Program-made: the position numbers and the translations under genes
From: DAIDKA01 sp035487155
Lineage (GTDB): Bacteria > Pseudomonadota > Gammaproteobacteria > Steroidobacterales > Steroidobacteraceae
DNA length: 64,000 bases
NCBI GenBank assembly: GCA_035487155.1
Contig: DATHMK010000072.1
Location: 1 to 64,000, forward strand
Direction of reading: 5' to 3'
Part shown: positions 52,954 through 60,874 of the stretch, piece after piece
How positions within the stretch are numbered: position 1 is the first letter of the stretch
Layout: every line of letters starts with the position of its first letter
The notes under the pieces: model-generated
The model's input: only the letters and a program-made list of their open reading frames with translations
What the model was told of the DNA's origin: nothing
Databases searched by the model: none

Positions 52954-53028
52954 GGCCGGTGGCCGCAACCGCGAGCGTCCGCACCGGGCGGGCCCCGGCA
53001 ACGGCCGGCGCCCGCCCTGGCCGAAGCG

Positions 53029-53301
53029 TTACTTGTGGTTCGCTGCCTCGGCCGCGGCCTTCAGCTCGATATTGACCTGGTCGAGCAGATCCTTGGCCTT
53101 TTGGGCGTGGCCGCCCAGATCAAATTCATTGGCGGCCTGTGCGGCGGAGATTCTCTCCCAGGCCTGATGCGCCAAACGTTGGGCCGCGGCGAGATTGGGA
53201 TGACGTGCGGCGCTGATGTCCCGAACCGGCGGGTCCGCATTGGTCACAGCGCCGGCAATGAGTGCAACGGCAATCAGCCCAGCGACAGCAAGCTTCTTCA
53301 T
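53029..53301 (-). CDS. Small secreted helical protein (AAQRLAHQAWERI family)
   Basis: From ATG 53301 (GGGAGGCACC upstream) the product has 90 residues: a signal peptide (KLAVAGLIAVALIAGAVTNA) and a helical hairpin. The mature sequence RHPNLAAAQRLAHQAW, ISAAQAANEFDLGGHAQKAK and LLDQVNIELKAAAEAANH belongs to a family widespread in beta- and gammaproteobacteria, where it is usually cytoplasmic and of unknown role; here it is exported. The gene converges on the dioxygenase gene and is divergent from the lipoprotein gene at 53549. The 75 bp between the convergent stops hold a GC-rich potential hairpin. Confidence 0.78.
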   Translation of the reverse strand: MKKLAVAGLIAVALIAGAVTNADPPVRDISAARHPNLAAAQRLAHQAWERISAAQAANEFDLGGHAQKAKDLLDQVNIELKAAAEAANHK

Positions 53302-53548
53302 GGTGCCTCCCAGTTGAGTGAATGCGTGTGGCGGCAGTTGGCCGCCCGAGCGCATGCAAGCATAGACGCACTCGCTTGGGCGTCAATTGCGGCAGTCACG
53401 CCATGGCATGGGCAGGCTGCTGCGGCCTGTTGTACCGCAGCATCGTGGAGTGCCCCTCACCTTTCAAAACCCCTACGGAATCATTACCATTACCTTACAA
53501 ACTGTCAGTTTCGATCGTTGCTGCGTCTGGTAATCAAAAGGAAGAAGA

Positions 53549-54280
53549 ATGCACCAGAGTCTGAATCGGGCAGCCCGTGCCCTGGCCATCATTTGTCTGA
53601 CATGCCTGGTAGTGGCCTGCTCGACCTTTCCGACACAGGAGTTCAACAAATCCGCGAATGCTGATCTGCATGCCATTGCCTTGGCACCGGTTGGCATGCC
53701 GCAGAAGCCCTCGGTCATTATTCTCAATGCCGTGGGCAACAATTTTGGCCTGATTGGAGGCATCGTTGAGGCGACTCGCGCCGCGAATGCCGCGAACGAA
53801 CTCACCGGGGAGCTCCAGATCGGCAATCTTGACTACCGGACCTACCTCCCGGTCCACATCGCCAATGCGCTGCGCTCGGAGGGGTTCGAGGTCATTACCG
53901 CGGACGGCGCGCGCCCGGAAAGCGAGGGCAGCAAATTTCTGTCCAGGCCGCCTCTGCCGAACGGCACCGATGCCACATTGGACGTCTACGTCACCTACAT
54001 TGGTTACCTGGCGGCAGGTGCAACCACCGTGTATCGCCCGGCCGTCCACATTGAGGCACGCCTGGTGGATAAAAAGACGCAGAAAGTTCTTTTCGCCGAC
54101 CAGATCTTCTACAACAACTACTCCCCGGGTGCCGCGAAACAGGCTATTTCCATCGAACCGGAGCCGAGGGCAACTTTCCAGGATCGCGCCGCCATGCTCG
54201 CCGCCCCGCAGGAGGTGACTCGTGGCCTGGCCGCAGGGCTCGATGCGGTCGCGTTGGAGCTGGCGCGGCAGTTGAAATGA
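53549..54280 (+). CDS. Outer-membrane lipoprotein of unknown function
   Basis: The 243-residue product has a lipoprotein signal (ARALAIICLTCLVVAC, Cys24) and a beta-rich domain. It begins ANADLHAIALAPVGMPQKPSV, then YRTYLPVHIANALRSEGFEV and VYVTYIGYLAAGATTVYRP, the layout of lipoproteins that resemble curli- or LPS-related assembly factors (CsgG-like alternation), but without a match I can name. AAAGGAAGAAG precedes the ATG. Its stop overlaps the ATG of the next gene (ATGA), so the two act together. Confidence 0.75.
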   Translation: MHQSLNRAARALAIICLTCLVVACSTFPTQEFNKSANADLHAIALAPVGMPQKPSVIILNAVGNNFGLIGGIVEATRAANAANELTGELQIGNLDYRTYLPVHIANALRSEGFEVITADGARPESEGSKFLSRPPLPNGTDATLDVYVTYIGYLAAGATTVYRPAVHIEARLVDKKTQKVLFADQIFYNNYSPGAAKQAISIEPEPRATFQDRAAMLAAPQEVTRGLAAGLDAVALELARQLK

Positions 54281-54906
54281 CCGGGGTACGCGCCGGGTGG
54301 CCCGCCGCCGCGGCAGCGGTTTTCGGCCTCGCGAGCCTTGCGTCGCAGATTTCGTTCGGGTCCCCGATGTGCGTGACCGGACCCGAACAGCTGCCAGCCG
54401 TCGACCTGCTTGCGCTTTTCATCAAGCACCGGGGCAGCATCGACCTTGAGCGCTCAAGCGGGTGCCTGCAGGTCAGCGATCCACCCATCGGCGTTGCCGC
54501 CGTGCGCCTGGTTCTGCCCTCGTTCGAGGAGCCTTATGCGCTCAGGATTGCGGCGCCCCTGGACCGGACAGTGATCCTGCCGCGCGTGACCTTTCTGGAT
54601 GAGCAATTTCGCGTCACCAGGTCCTTTGGCGCGGAGGCGCTGAAGCGCCGCGGCACAGAATTGTCGTTTGAGGTCTTCATCAATCCGGCCGACGCCAACG
54701 AAAGATATGTGGTCCTGTATGCAGATCCGGCACATATCGGCGAATCAGACCAAAGGACAGTGTCGCGGACCACCAGCGTATTCGTGGGCAGCGGTGTCAT
54801 CTATCTCGGCAGCGAACTCGGCAGCCATGTAGTCGCCGTGGACACCGGCAACATGGTCGTTTCGCTGATTGGCGAGCGCTACCAGAAGTTACGCCACGGA
54901 CGGTAG
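54277..54906 (+). CDS. Periplasmic protein, MalM-like (tentative)
   Basis: The 209-residue product has an export signal (AAAAAVFGLASLASQISF) and one beta-sandwich domain. FEEPYALRIAAPLDRTVILPRVTFLDEQFRV and ERYVVLYADPAHIGES are the segments that recall MalM, the maltose-operon periplasmic protein, and its relatives. The segments are cut here into FEEPYALRIAAPL and VILPRVTFLDEQF for clarity. MalM's biochemical role is unknown. There are no maltose genes near. The gene is coupled to the lipoprotein gene upstream, which is the better clue: two envelope proteins working together. Confidence 0.6.
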   Translation: MTGVRAGWPAAAAAVFGLASLASQISFGSPMCVTGPEQLPAVDLLALFIKHRGSIDLERSSGCLQVSDPPIGVAAVRLVLPSFEEPYALRIAAPLDRTVILPRVTFLDEQFRVTRSFGAEALKRRGTELSFEVFINPADANERYVVLYADPAHIGESDQRTVSRTTSVFVGSGVIYLGSELGSHVVAVDTGNMVVSLIGERYQKLRHGR

Positions 54907-54919
54907 TGCCGGGAATATT

Positions 54920-56323
54920 TCAGGCCCGAAACCCCTGCAGCCTGGCCTGTGATGCCAGGGCCTCGCGCAACAGCCCGCAATTGCGTGAATTGGCGATACG
55001 CCCGATGCGCGATTCAGCCGCGTTCGCCGCCACATCACCGGTCGTGGCAATTCTGTAGGTGCTGTGAGGCCGGGGTGAATTCCCGCGCGACCTCATGAGA
55101 TCGCCAAGGCTGGCGGCGATGTCCGCGCCCCTTACCTCGCACAGGATCAGATCATCAACCCAATTCTCGGCCGCCCAGATGTCGCCCGTCCTTATGGTGC
55201 CGGCGCGCAGTCGACCGACCACGCTATATGAAGGATAGACCGCAAAGTCAGCTGCGGACTGCCGCACCATGGCGCACTGGAACCAGGTGCGCAGCGATTC
55301 ACCGCCGAGGGCGGCGGGGTTGGTACCGAGAACCTCGCCGAGGCTCAACGGCTGATCGACGTTCTGTTCCACACAGGCGAAGGCATGGACATGCGGTTCG
55401 CCGCGAAAGTGGAACACGGCAGCGGGACCCTCCAGACGGAAGATCTGCGACGGAGTGAGTCCGGCATGCCGTCCACCCTCGAAATCGACATCGTAGTCGG
55501 CGAAATGCAGGCCATCGACGCCTCCGTTGCGGTTCAGGCACTCCCAGGCGTAGGCGGCGCCTGCGGCGCCGTAATTGTCGAGAATGCCACCCACCAGCGC
55601 CTGCGCCCGCCGGCGTGATTGAAGCGGCAGCTGCCCAACCGCCAGCCCATCGAATTGTCCGCCTCTACCCTGCACGGCGATGCAGGTCTGCGGCGGCGCT
55701 TGCGCCACCCGGATCGCGCCACGCTGGGCCGGCGTCAGTCCCGCGATGAGCTCGTGTGCGGCCTGCATCTGGTAACGGAAAAGGTTGCCCGGCAGGCCGG
55801 CGCGGTGATCGCCGCGCTGATCACCATAAACCTGAGGACCGCCAAAGGCAGTGCCCTCCCGGATCGGGCTTCCCACGCGCAGGTTCAAGTGAATGCCGGA
55901 CAACAGCATTTGCCAGGGGCCGCGGCCCGGTGTCCCGAACAGCAGCAGCTGCAGGAAATTCACGCCCGAAAAACCACTGGGAACCTGGCTCAGCAGTCGC
56001 TCGAATCCCGGCGCCGACAGCCGTTCTCGCAGAATCGTCGTCAGCGCACGCCGCGCATTCCAGCTCAGCGTCGCCGCGTCGATGGTCAACCCGCCTAGCG
56101 ACACACCCCGGTTGTGCACCTGCCTAAGAGGATGATCATAGGGGAAACAGGCTCGCACCCCTTGCGAGCTGGACACCGAGGCATGAATCTCGGCCGCCAG
56201 CTCATCAATCGAGGCCCCATCCCGGCGCGGCGGCGGGGAAAGCACGCCATACCGCGCAGCGGCGGCGAGCGCCGTGACGGTGCCGACCCCCGCTGCGGCG
56301 CTGATCAGCTGCCGCCGGTTCAT
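54920..56323 (-). CDS. Exported DUF3500 protein with 5'-nucleotidase-C-like tail
   Basis: The 467-residue product has an NRRQLISAAAGVGTVTALAAAA leader, cut as NRRQLISAAAG, with a twin-arginine-like motif. The main part fits DUF3500: GRGPWQMLLSGIHLNL, FGGPQVYGDQ and HVHAFACVEQ. The last 120 residues (about 350-460) read like the C-terminal substrate domain of periplasmic 5'-nucleotidases: GRLRAGTIRTGDIWA, VDDLILCEVRGADIAASL and YRIATTGDVAAN. The metallophosphatase domain itself is absent. DUF3500 has no settled function. Its start overlaps the stop of the XRE regulator gene by four bases, making a three-gene operon with the membrane protein. Binding a nucleotide-like ligand is a guess from the tail. 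Confidence 0.75.
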   Translation of the reverse strand: MNRRQLISAAAGVGTVTALAAAARYGVLSPPPRRDGASIDELAAEIHASVSSSQGVRACFPYDHPLRQVHNRGVSLGGLTIDAATLSWNARRALTTILRERLSAPGFERLLSQVPSGFSGVNFLQLLLFGTPGRGPWQMLLSGIHLNLRVGSPIREGTAFGGPQVYGDQRGDHRAGLPGNLFRYQMQAAHELIAGLTPAQRGAIRVAQAPPQTCIAVQGRGGQFDGLAVGQLPLQSRRRAQALVGGILDNYGAAGAAYAWECLNRNGGVDGLHFADYDVDFEGGRHAGLTPSQIFRLEGPAAVFHFRGEPHVHAFACVEQNVDQPLSLGEVLGTNPAALGGESLRTWFQCAMVRQSAADFAVYPSYSVVGRLRAGTIRTGDIWAAENWVDDLILCEVRGADIAASLGDLMRSRGNSPRPHSTYRIATTGDVAANAAESRIGRIANSRNCGLLREALASQARLQGFRA

Positions 56324-56547
56324 GAGGGACCTTGGGCCGATTTGTACTGGAACACCTGTTCGAGCGGGACGCCAAACACTTCGGCGATGCGAAACGCGGC
56401 TTCCAGCGAAGGCGAATACTTGCCGAGTTCAATCGCGTTGAGGGTCTGGCGCGTCACGCCGATGCGCTGTCCGAGTTGCTGCTGGGTCATCTCGCCGTTC
56501 TCGAAACGCAGCTGACGGATGCGATTGCTGATGATCGTGGCGCGCAA
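56320..56547 (-). CDS. XRE-family helix-turn-helix regulator
   Basis: The 75-residue protein is a bare HTH domain: IRQLRFENGEMTQQQLGQRI, then GVTRQTLNAIELGKYSPSLE and a last helix with IAEVFGVPLEQVFQY. It belongs to the small YozG-like regulators that usually follow a 4-helix membrane protein gene, as here. TTG 56547 starts one base after the upstream stop with GGAG just before it; translational coupling is certain. It is the likely repressor of its own promoter at 56992-57032. Confidence 0.9.
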   Translation of the reverse strand: MRATIISNRIRQLRFENGEMTQQQLGQRIGVTRQTLNAIELGKYSPSLEAAFRIAEVFGVPLEQVFQYKSAQGPS

Positions 56548-56548
56548 C

Positions 56549-56959
56549 TCAAACTCCGCGGCGGTAGTACACGATGCGCGCGCCGTACTTGAGGATCTCG
56601 GCGATGACGAATGCGAGGACCACGAAATATCCGATCATCACCGCGCTCGCGCCATGATGAAGCGTCAGTACCGCCAGGAAGGAGCCGATGACGTAACACC
56701 CTGATGCCAGCCGCGTCGCCTTCAGATTGATCAGCTGCTCGCGTTCGTCAGCCGGAGTGCGTGCATCCTCGGGGTAGCGCAGGCGCAGGACCAGAAAGGC
56801 GATGCCTTCGATGACCACGAAAGCGGCGATGCAGGCGAGCAGGGTGTGGAAATCCCCCGGTCCGGGATGGGAGAGCCGTGGGGCATGCAGCACGAACAGG
56901 GCGGACACCAGCAGGATCGCAATCAAGGTGACCCAGGCGCTCTTTTCGCGAAAGGGCAT
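56549..56959 (-). CDS. Four-helix membrane protein paired with XRE regulator
   Basis: The 136-residue protein has four membrane helices (about 9-27, 40-60, 85-103 and 106-126) and a charged central loop PEDARTPADEREQLINLKATR. The DERE-x-LINLKA loop is shared by the small membrane proteins (DUF2178-like) that are encoded beside YozG-type HTH regulators. The pair is thought to sense a membrane signal, but no mechanism is established. It is the first gene of a three-gene operon under the promoter at 56992-57020. ATG 56959 has a poor ribosome-binding site. Confidence 0.8.
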   Translation of the reverse strand: MPFREKSAWVTLIAILLVSALFVLHAPRLSHPGPGDFHTLLACIAAFVVIEGIAFLVLRLRYPEDARTPADEREQLINLKATRLASGCYVIGSFLAVLTLHHGASAVMIGYFVVLAFVIAEILKYGARIVYYRRGV

Positions 56960-56991
56960 GGCTGTTCCACTACCTAGGTTGAGGGGACTGA

Positions 56992-57032
56992 AATGTAAAA
57001 GTATCTATACTTAATGTCAAATATTTTTGACA
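56992..57032 (-). promoter_or_regulatory. Sigma70-type promoter with two operator-like inverted repeats
   Basis: On the minus strand TTGACA (57020-57015) and TACATT (56997-56992) are separated by 17 bp, a good sigma70 promoter for the operon starting at 56959. A perfect repeat AAGTAT-CT-ATACTT (56999-57012) sits within the spacer, and TGTCAAA/TTTGACA (57015-57021 and 57026-57032, 4-bp spacer) covers the -35. The region is markedly AT-rich against the GC-rich surroundings. The second cistron's XRE protein is the probable ligand; that is inference. Confidence 0.7.
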
Positions 57033-57122
57033 TGAATCAGCCGCCGGCGCGATCCCAAAACGCTGGCGACCCCAAGCGCCGGGTACCATCACGACCGACG
57101 CGCCACGCGAGGGCTCTGACTC

Positions 57123-59285
57123 ATGCGAAGAATGACATCCCGCCTGCCGGGCCTCGCCGCGGCGAGCCTGCCGCTCCTGCTCGGCGCCGCACCGGCGCCG
57201 ATGGCTGCCCCACCCGCGACGCCCCAACACGACGTCCTCGCGCACTATCACGGCCGGCAGGTCCATGATCCCTATCGTTGGCTTGAGAATGCGGGCGCAC
57301 CCGAGGTGGAACAGTGGATCGATGCGCAGAATGCGTACACCGATACCGTCATGGGCCGCTTCACGGACCACGGCGCCATCGTCAAACGTGTCGGGGAACT
57401 CGCGCTGACCTCCACCCAGCGCGCCAATCCACAGATCGTGGGCAACACATTGTTCTATATGCGCCAGACACCCCCGCAGCCGCAGGCGGTGCTGGTCGCC
57501 TCGGCGTGGCCGAACGGCACCACCAAGGTACTCGTCGACACCAATGCCACACACGGCGACACGGCCGTCACCAATTATTGGCCCTCGCCCGATGGCCTGC
57601 AGGTGGCATACGGCACTGCCGGCGGCGGAACCGAGAGTACCACCATTCATTTCGTCACCGTTGCCAGCGGGCAGGTGGCGAGCGACGCGCTGCCCGATGC
57701 CGGCGGCGGCACGACTCCGCAGGCGCTGGCCTGGGATGCAGACGGCAAGGGTGTCACCTATGTGCGCTTGCCGCTGCCGGGCAGCGTGCCCGTCGCGCGC
57801 GAGCAGTTCAATGCGCAGCTGTATCACCATACGCTGGGTACTCCCGCAAGCGCTGACACCGCCGCGCTCGGCAAACCGCCCTCCCCGATCGCCGAGCACC
57901 TGCTGATCAGCTCGACCCACGGCGGTCAGGCAGCTGCCTTCATCTATTACGGCGACAGCAACTTCGAAAACGTATACCTGCGCACCGGAGCCCGGTGGCG
58001 CAAGGTGCTCGGCGCCCAGGAGCAGGTGCGCGTGACCGACAGCGAGACCGGCGGTGCCGCATGGCTAGGAGATCGGCTGCTGATGCTGTCCTATAAGGGC
58101 GCCCCGCGCGGCCAGCTATTGGCATTGGAAAGTGACGGGCGCGCCCATGTCGCCGTGCCCCAGCAGGATTGGGCCATCAATGGGGTGGCAGCGATCAAGG
58201 GCGGCTTTCTGCTGGTGGAAGTCAGCGGGCCGGACTGGCGTATACGCCAGTTCGACTCGGCGGGCGCGCCGGTGCGTACCGTGTCGCTGCCTGCGACTGG
58301 CATAGGCATCAATGCGATCGCGAGCACGGAAGACTCCTCAATCGCCCTGATCGCCTACTCCGGCTGGTCGGTGCCACCGCACTGGGTGCAATTCGACGCT
58401 GCCAGCGGGGCGCTCACCACGGTTTTTGAGGTCAAACCGACCGGGGATTACTCGAAACTGCGCACCTGGCGGCTGGATGCACCCTCGACCGGGGGCGTGC
58501 GCGTGCCGGTCACCGTCGTGGCACTCGCCGATCCCCCTCGCGAGGGTAGTCACCCGACCATCCTCAGCGCCTATGGTGGCTATGGGAGAGCGCGGCAGCC
58601 GGCCTTCATCGGTTCCATGCTGGCATGGCTCGAACGCGGCGGCGTGTACGCCTTTGCCAACATCCGCGGCGGCAGCGAGTACGGCGAGGCCTGGCACTAC
58701 GACGGCAGCCGCGCGAATAAGCAGCACAGCTTCGATGACCTGCACGCTGCGGCGGCGGCGCTGGTGGAGGCACGCTGGACCGATGCGGCACACCTGGGAA
58801 TCCTCGGCGGCTCAAACGGCGGTCTGCTCATGGGCGCCGCGCTGACCCAGCACCCGGCCGACTATCGGGCGGTGGTGAGCGTGGTTGGCATCTACGACAT
58901 GCTGCGCTCGGAGCTGTGGCCCAATGGGGAGTACAACACCTTCGAGTTCGGCACCGTGACCAAGCCCGACGAATTCGCCTGGCTGTACGCCTACTCACCC
59001 CTGCACCACGTACGCCCAGGTACCGCCTACCCGGCGGTGCTGCTCATGACCGGTGAAAACGATCCCCGGGTCGCGCCCTGGCAATCGCGCAAGTTCGCCG
59101 CGGCGCTGCAGCGGGCCAACAGCTCACCCCGACCGATCCTTCTGATCACCCGCCGCAACGAGGGTCACGGCGTCACCTCCTCGTTCAGCCAGCGCGTGGG
59201 CAACGCCGGCGCCGAGCTCAGTTTCTTTGCCGAAGAACTTGGCCTGGCGCCGGCTGGCGCGCCCGGACATGGAGCAAGTCCCTGA
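57123..59285 (+). CDS. Exported prolyl oligopeptidase (S9A family)
   Basis: The 720-residue protein has a signal peptide (RLPGLAAASLPLLLGAAPAP) and the S9A plan: RQVHDPYRWLENA-type start (HDPYRWLENAG), a seven-bladed propeller (about 80-430) and an alpha/beta-hydrolase domain. The triad is Ser564 (GGSNGG), Asp647 (GENDPRVAP) and His682 (NEGHG). It cuts small proline-containing peptides after proline, here in the periplasm. ATG 57123 starts the exported form; the plus-strand promoter is not clear. FecI-type genes follow with a 69-bp gap and are probably separately transcribed. Confidence 0.94.
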   Translation: MRRMTSRLPGLAAASLPLLLGAAPAPMAAPPATPQHDVLAHYHGRQVHDPYRWLENAGAPEVEQWIDAQNAYTDTVMGRFTDHGAIVKRVGELALTSTQRANPQIVGNTLFYMRQTPPQPQAVLVASAWPNGTTKVLVDTNATHGDTAVTNYWPSPDGLQVAYGTAGGGTESTTIHFVTVASGQVASDALPDAGGGTTPQALAWDADGKGVTYVRLPLPGSVPVAREQFNAQLYHHTLGTPASADTAALGKPPSPIAEHLLISSTHGGQAAAFIYYGDSNFENVYLRTGARWRKVLGAQEQVRVTDSETGGAAWLGDRLLMLSYKGAPRGQLLALESDGRAHVAVPQQDWAINGVAAIKGGFLLVEVSGPDWRIRQFDSAGAPVRTVSLPATGIGINAIASTEDSSIALIAYSGWSVPPHWVQFDAASGALTTVFEVKPTGDYSKLRTWRLDAPSTGGVRVPVTVVALADPPREGSHPTILSAYGGYGRARQPAFIGSMLAWLERGGVYAFANIRGGSEYGEAWHYDGSRANKQHSFDDLHAAAAALVEARWTDAAHLGILGGSNGGLLMGAALTQHPADYRAVVSVVGIYDMLRSELWPNGEYNTFEFGTVTKPDEFAWLYAYSPLHHVRPGTAYPAVLLMTGENDPRVAPWQSRKFAAALQRANSSPRPILLITRRNEGHGVTSSFSQRVGNAGAELSFFAEELGLAPAGAPGHGASP

Positions 59286-59354
59286 CGTCACTGGGATTAC
59301 GCAATCCGGCAACTCGTGCGTCTGTATAACGAGGACACAGGAATAAGGAGCGCC

Positions 59355-59873
59355 GTGGAAGCGGCACGGCAGCAACAACTTGATGACCTGTGCCGTCGGT
59401 TCCGGCCGGCGCTGCTGGCGTTTTTTCTGCGTCGCGTGGCCAATCCTGCCGAGGCGGAGGACCTGGCCCATGACGTATTCCTGCGTTTGGCAGGCGTGCC
59501 GCTCGATCAGCTGCGCCGCGCCGATGCCTATATCTTCCAGGTTGCGGCCAATCTGTTGAGGGACCGGGCACGGCGTCGAAAGGTCCGCGACGATTACCTG
59601 GCCACCCAGGTCGCGGTGGCGGAGGCGGAAGAGCTCGAACAGCACAGTTTCGATCCGGAGCGAATCGAGGCGGCACGCCGCTCGTTGGCGGCACTTGTAG
59701 CGCGACTCATGGACCTTCCGGAGCGGACGCGGGAGATCTTCATCCTCTACCGCATCGAAAACGTCGCCAGGCGCAACATTGCGCAAGCCTTTGACCTCTC
59801 CTTGAGCACGGTGGAGAAGGAAATCGCGCGGGCCACCGCGTACCTCATGATTCATCAGGAGCGCCCCACGTGA
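59355..59873 (+). CDS. ECF RNA polymerase sigma factor, FecI-like
   Basis: The 172-residue protein has the two ECF regions: sigma2 (RFRPALLAFFLRRVANPAEAEDL split as RFRPALLAFFLRRV and AEDLAHDVFLRL) and sigma4 (LPERTREIFILYRIENVARR, then IAQAFDLSLSTVEKEIARA). No other domain is present. It would direct RNA polymerase to the promoters of this locus when released from the anti-sigma. GTG 59355 is chosen because AAGGAG lies five bases upstream; the frame is open to 59316. The FecR-type gene overlaps its end by four bases (GTGA). Confidence 0.93.
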   Translation: MEAARQQQLDDLCRRFRPALLAFFLRRVANPAEAEDLAHDVFLRLAGVPLDQLRRADAYIFQVAANLLRDRARRRKVRDDYLATQVAVAEAEELEQHSFDPERIEAARRSLAALVARLMDLPERTREIFILYRIENVARRNIAQAFDLSLSTVEKEIARATAYLMIHQERPT

Positions 59874-60874
59874 GGCTGCCCGATCTGCAGTCGCCGGAGT
59901 TCGTGCGCGCCGAGGAGGCCGCGCGCTGGTGCGTGCGGCTGTGTGAGGGCGCAATGACGGGCAGTGATCGGGCTCAGTTCACGCGCTGGCTGAGCGACCC
60001 GGCACATCGAGCCGCGTTTGATCAGGCCGCCGAGGCCTGGCAAGCGGTCAATGCGGTGGAAACGAGCTCCGAAATTCTTGCGCTGCGGGTCGCGGCACTG
60101 GAGAGTCTGAGACGCGCCCAGCGCGCTCGAGTCGGCCGGCGACAGCTTGGCGCCAGAACACTATGGGCACTGGCCGGATCAGTGGTTCTGGTGGTGCTTT
60201 TCGGCATATTCGCCTGGCGCAGTCCCTCTTCCCAGCAGTTCACCAGCGCAATCGGGCAGCGCCGCACCATTGCCTTGGCCGATGGATCATCGGTATACCT
60301 GGACGCATCCTCCGCGGTACTCGTGCAATATTCCGCCGGGGCCCGGACGCTGCAGCTGCTGCGGGGTCGTGCGAAGTTCCAGGTGGCGAAGGATCCGCAG
60401 CGGCCGTTCCTGGTTCGCGCCGCAGACCGGGAAATCGTGGCGACCGGCACGATGTTCTCCGTCGAGATCGTGCAAAACGAGGTTCAGGTTATCCTGTATC
60501 AGGGACACGTCTCGGTTACCGGACCAGACCGTGTGCGCACCGCGCTGGTGGCCGGAGACGAACTGATCGCCCCGGTTGCGCTGGCCCAGGTGCACGTCGC
60601 GGCCGCGAATGTGGCTCGCTCGTTGAGCTGGCAGAGCGATCGGCTCGAGTTCGTGGACGAGCCCCTCGCCTCTGCGGTGGAGCGCGTCAACCGCTACGCC
60701 CGCAACCCGGTTGCGATCGGGGATGCCGCGGCCGCCAGCCAGCGCATCTCGGGCGTGTTCAGCGCCGAGGATACCCGAGCGTTCATCGAGGGGGTCACCG
60801 CGGTGTCTGCGTTGCGGGCCGAGGAGCGTAACGGGAGGGAGATTCTGTGGGAATCCGGGCATGCAAGGCGCTGA
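59870..60874 (+). CDS. FecR-family anti-sigma factor
   Basis: The 334-residue protein has a cytoplasmic DUF4880 domain (FTRWLSDPAHRAAFDQAAEAW, split at about residues 37-57), one membrane helix at 98-116 and a periplasmic FecR domain starting at about 124 (SAIGQRRTIALADGSSVYLD). A DUF4974-type end follows (VERVNRYARNPVAIGDA; RISGVFSAEDTRAF). In FecIR systems the periplasmic part contacts the STN domain of an outer-membrane receptor and so controls the sigma factor. Here the next gene encodes an STN domain on a non-receptor protein. GTG 59870 is coupled to the sigma gene; the stop is overlapped by 28 bp by the next gene. Confidence 0.93.
   Translation: MRLPDLQSPEFVRAEEAARWCVRLCEGAMTGSDRAQFTRWLSDPAHRAAFDQAAEAWQAVNAVETSSEILALRVAALESLRRAQRARVGRRQLGARTLWALAGSVVLVVLFGIFAWRSPSSQQFTSAIGQRRTIALADGSSVYLDASSAVLVQYSAGARTLQLLRGRAKFQVAKDPQRPFLVRAADREIVATGTMFSVEIVQNEVQVILYQGHVSVTGPDRVRTALVAGDELIAPVALAQVHVAAANVARSLSWQSDRLEFVDEPLASAVERVNRYARNPVAIGDAAAASQRISGVFSAEDTRAFIEGVTAVSALRAEERNGREILWESGHARR

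Noticed and set aside
52986..53017. GGGCGGG/CCCGCCC hairpin between the convergent dioxygenase and small secreted-protein genes
   Set aside because: Arms are only 7 bp with an 18-base loop and no T run, too weak to call a terminator.
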